DNA from: Oscarella lobularis
Taxonomy: Eukaryota > Porifera > Homoscleromorpha > Homosclerophorida > Oscarellidae
Direction: 5' to 3'
Length of the DNA: 64,000 nt
NCBI RefSeq assembly: GCF_947507565.1
Contig: NC_089185.1
Location: 2,852,001-2,916,000, forward strand
The notes under the pieces are model-generated. The model saw only the letters and a list, made by a program, of their open reading frames with translations, did no database searches and was not told the origin of the DNA. Positions 61,455 to 64,000 of this stretch are shown here, one piece after another (the first letter of the stretch is position 1; each line of letters begins with the position of its first letter). Both the position numbers and the translations under genes were made by a program.

Positions 61455-64000
61455 TTAGGAGCATTTGTAGGTAATAACGAAGGCTGGATACGCCATATTG
61501 TCTCGATAGCAGCTGACATACATTTTCGGATGGTCGATGTTGTCAACAGTTGAATCAAATTTGTCAAGCTTACTTGAACCGATTGGCGGAGGTTCAATCA
61601 TGCTTGAATTTCCGACAGTTGACATACCTATGAGAACTCGGCAAAAGAGCATTATTCTATCACCATTCGCATTGTAGGGCTTAGCGTATTTGTGTGACTC
61701 TTCTGATCGCGGTGCAAAGTAAACTCCAGATCCGTAGAGTTTCCCTAAAAAGGATGTATACTTTCAGCAGTTCTAAAAACGTTTCAAAGCATAAACAAAT
61801 TAACCTGTGGTGGTTCCTGCAAAGCTGCGGTTGAATCCGTGGGCAACTATCTCCGACTTGGGATCTTTAAGACTATCTGTAGGTGCGGTCCCGTGAAAAA
61901 GTTCCTTTTCCAGGATGGCTCGTTTATTCGCGAGGTCCTTCTTCCGCTTTTTCTCAAACGCTTCTCTCGCTTGTTCAAATTTTGCATAAAGATCGGGATT
62001 TTCAACGCGCTCTATTTTCTGTATTTTTGGCGGCGACGAAGTACCAAGCGTCGAGAGAAAATGCTGTGATACTCTTTCGTATTCTACGTTCGACGAGGGC
62101 AAAGAGACGAGCTTGTGGCCTTCATTAATTCTGTAGATCGTCCAAGACAGAGGGATATTAGCATGACCTGCACAGATGTACATTGCACAAAGCAAATGTT
62201 CTCTACTTGCATGCAAATTACCTGGTGAATCAAATGTTCGACGCTTGATATTTTTTTCCTCTTTCTTCAGTTTCAATTTCATTGCTGAAAAGTCGACGGT
62301 CCCTTCGTCGCCCAGCAGTTTTAGGCAACAAGTGGCTTTCTTGGACCCCGCACGCCGATAAGCGTGGTAAGCCAACTCCAGCTCTCTGTTCTCTTCTGGG
62401 CAAAACAGCGCAGATCTTCCCTTGACATCGACCCATATCCAGCCACAGGTGTGCGCCAAACTGGCTACTTCAGCTTCATAGTTTTCCTCGCGTAAGAGAA
62501 CACCAATTCGAGTAGTAACTTTTTCCGCAGCTTTGATAGCGTCGCTTTCTATTCCTGCAAAGGAAATTTTTCGTTTCCCCTCAACAATGCTCACCGCCAA
62601 AGAAACTCTAAATTCTGCTGCAATTGCATCAAGTTCTTCTTTTTCAAACTGATTAGGGAGATCCATCTTAACGTCATGCACAATGCAAGCCTTATCGAAG
62701 ACCTCTTGCACGCTTTTGAGAGCAGAAGTGCACGACTCCTTAGAAGCACCAACAACTGTCACGAATACGACTTCAGGTTCAGTAGCTGGAATCTCTCCAA
62801 ATTCTTCCGGATAAATAACGGTTGACCGAAAAAACGACTTTGGCAACTCGTCACTATCGGTAAATTCTTCTGGAGCGCAAGGAAAATGTTTTTGAAACTC
62901 GGTTTCAATTTCGTTTAAACGAGAACTTTCAAAAACGATTAACCTGATACGCTGCAGCGACGGAGCAGCAGCCTTGGCCGCAAATGACCTTGCGCCATCG
63001 ATAATTGCTCGAGCAGAAAGTGCGTTGCTGAATAGAAGTCTAGCTGTTCCAACAGCAGGAAGGGCAATGGATGAGTGTCCCGCTTTTTCTGCTCTTGAAA
63101 GACAATCCTCCACTAATGATGAAATCTTTTCAGCATTATTTGCATTGCTAAGAGATGACTCGTACTTTGATGGTGAAATAAGATAAATGTGCGGGGCGTT
63201 TAGCGGAGAAGAAGGAAACTCAATCGGAAAGCGCGGCGACTGTTTTTTCCTTTTTTCCCATTCAGCTTTTAGCAACGGAAATGCATTTTGCACTGCTTCC
63301 CACACAACTCCTTCAGTAGCAATAATTGCATCGGTTTTCTCGTTTATAATATCGCCATAATCGATTGTAAAATTGCAGCCATTTGACAGACTAGCTTCAT
63401 TTGGAGCTAAACGGTTCTCCTTGGACATTGACAACATCGTCTCGTTATTGACTTTTATTGACGTCACCTCGCTGGTGAATTTCTTAGACGCTCGCTGATA
63501 GGCCGAAAGATTAGAGTACTTATAGATGACAACTACAATTTTTTGTATACTAGACAGAGGTCGTTTCTTGTGAAACCTTTGAATTCCAGCAAAAAAAGCT
63601 TCAGCAGCGGCGGAAACATCGAAATTCATCTCCCCCGTTCCCAGTGCAGGAAAAGCAACTTTTGTGAGTTCAAGTTCGGACGCTTCCATTAGACACGCGT
63701 GAACGACAGCAGCAATATCCTACCCAAAAGAGACAAAAAGTTACTACAGTTTGTTTAGACCAAGGACTGACTTCTATATGGCACGTATCCAAAACAACGA
63801 TTGAAGAATAGAAACAACTACTTACTACAAGTACTAACATAACAATCAAGTGTGTATATTTCTCAGACACTATAGGACCAATTTCACCAATTTCATTCAG
63901 TACACTAATAATAGCGGCGGAAATTGCGCAACAACGGCTGGCCTGACACTAACAAAGTATTCTTACCTGGACGGTTTGCGAAGAGTACGCATGAAGTACA
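61455..64000 (-). CDS. PARP14-like macrodomain/WWE/ART protein (5-prime end outside window)
   Basis: Exons 64000-63967 (cut by the edge), 63719-62222, 62167-61805 and 61744-61455, with phase-consistent joins. The order from the visible N-terminus is the end of a macrodomain (LTKVAFPALGTGEMNF), a second macrodomain (FTIDYGDIINEKTDAIIATE; SSIALPAVGTARLLF), a linker, a WWE-type domain (CGWIWVDVKGRSALFCPEEN), and a PARP catalytic domain. The last has LFHGTA, IVAHGFNRSFAG, GKLYGSGVYFA, FDSTVDN and a closing MAYPAFVITYKCS. The third catalytic position is not Glu (AYPAFV), as in mono-ADP-ribosylating PARP10/14/15. Such proteins write and read mono-ADP-ribose, often in antiviral defence. The 54-base intron at 62168-62221 is also open in frame, so retention would give a longer protein. 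Confidence 0.88.

Overview
The window reads as nuclear DNA of an invertebrate animal with a compact genome, most likely a sponge. Genes are split by GT-AG introns, many only 47-55 bases long, with two GC-AG introns. Neighbours often start head to head within 50-200 bases. CpG is abundant. Recognisable animal genes include CEP43/FGFR1OP, OARD1, BDH2, CDK5RAP1, XPO4, GOLPH3, a CDF metal transporter and a PARP14-like ADP-ribosyltransferase. The sponge assignment is an inference from SRCR, tyrosinase and Ig/FN3 content plus intron size; no taxonomic search was run. I saw no rRNA, tRNA, CRISPR or retrovirus-like element.

Layout. 0-2 kb: 3-prime exons of an unrecognised gene. 2.2-2.9 kb: palindromic elements. 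2.9-6.4 kb: a spliced Ig / nuclease-like / kinase-like gene facing a membrane-anchored P-loop ATPase across a minisatellite. 6.4-11 kb: repeat-rich, gene-poor DNA with two minisatellites, a ~130-base satellite and a row of four hairpins. 11-12.2 kb: weakly supported minus-strand gene. 12.3-22.5 kb: beta-propeller-like gene, BDH2, a secreted Cys-rich protein, CEP43 with OARD1 and an EEP-family enzyme nested in one of its introns, and a coiled-coil protein. 22.8-42.3 kb: seven intronless BTB-BACK-Kelch genes, all plus strand, interrupted by an SRCR-SRCR-tyrosinase gene and by CDK5RAP1. 43-46 kb: an Ig/FN3 receptor whose tail ends in an ITIM and an ITSM. 46.5-50 kb: two stanniocalcin-like Cys-rich genes. 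50.3-54.6 kb: XPO4. 54.8-58.2 kb: two copies of an HExxH-type gene. 58.4-61 kb: GOLPH3 and a CDF transporter. 61.4-64 kb: PARP14-like gene, cut by the window edge.

The strongest large-scale pattern is repeated tandem block duplication. In at least five places a whole second copy of one gene is accompanied by a dead stub of the gene next to it (BDH2/CEP43, the coiled-coil gene, CDK5RAP1, XPO4 3-prime end, XPO4 5-prime end with GOLPH3 and the CDF transporter). These stubs give the boundaries and order of the duplications. The most interesting single genes are the ITIM/ITSM receptor, the Ig/nuclease-like/kinase-like fusion, the HExxH pair in which one copy has lost the metal-binding motif, and the SRCR-tyrosinase fusion.
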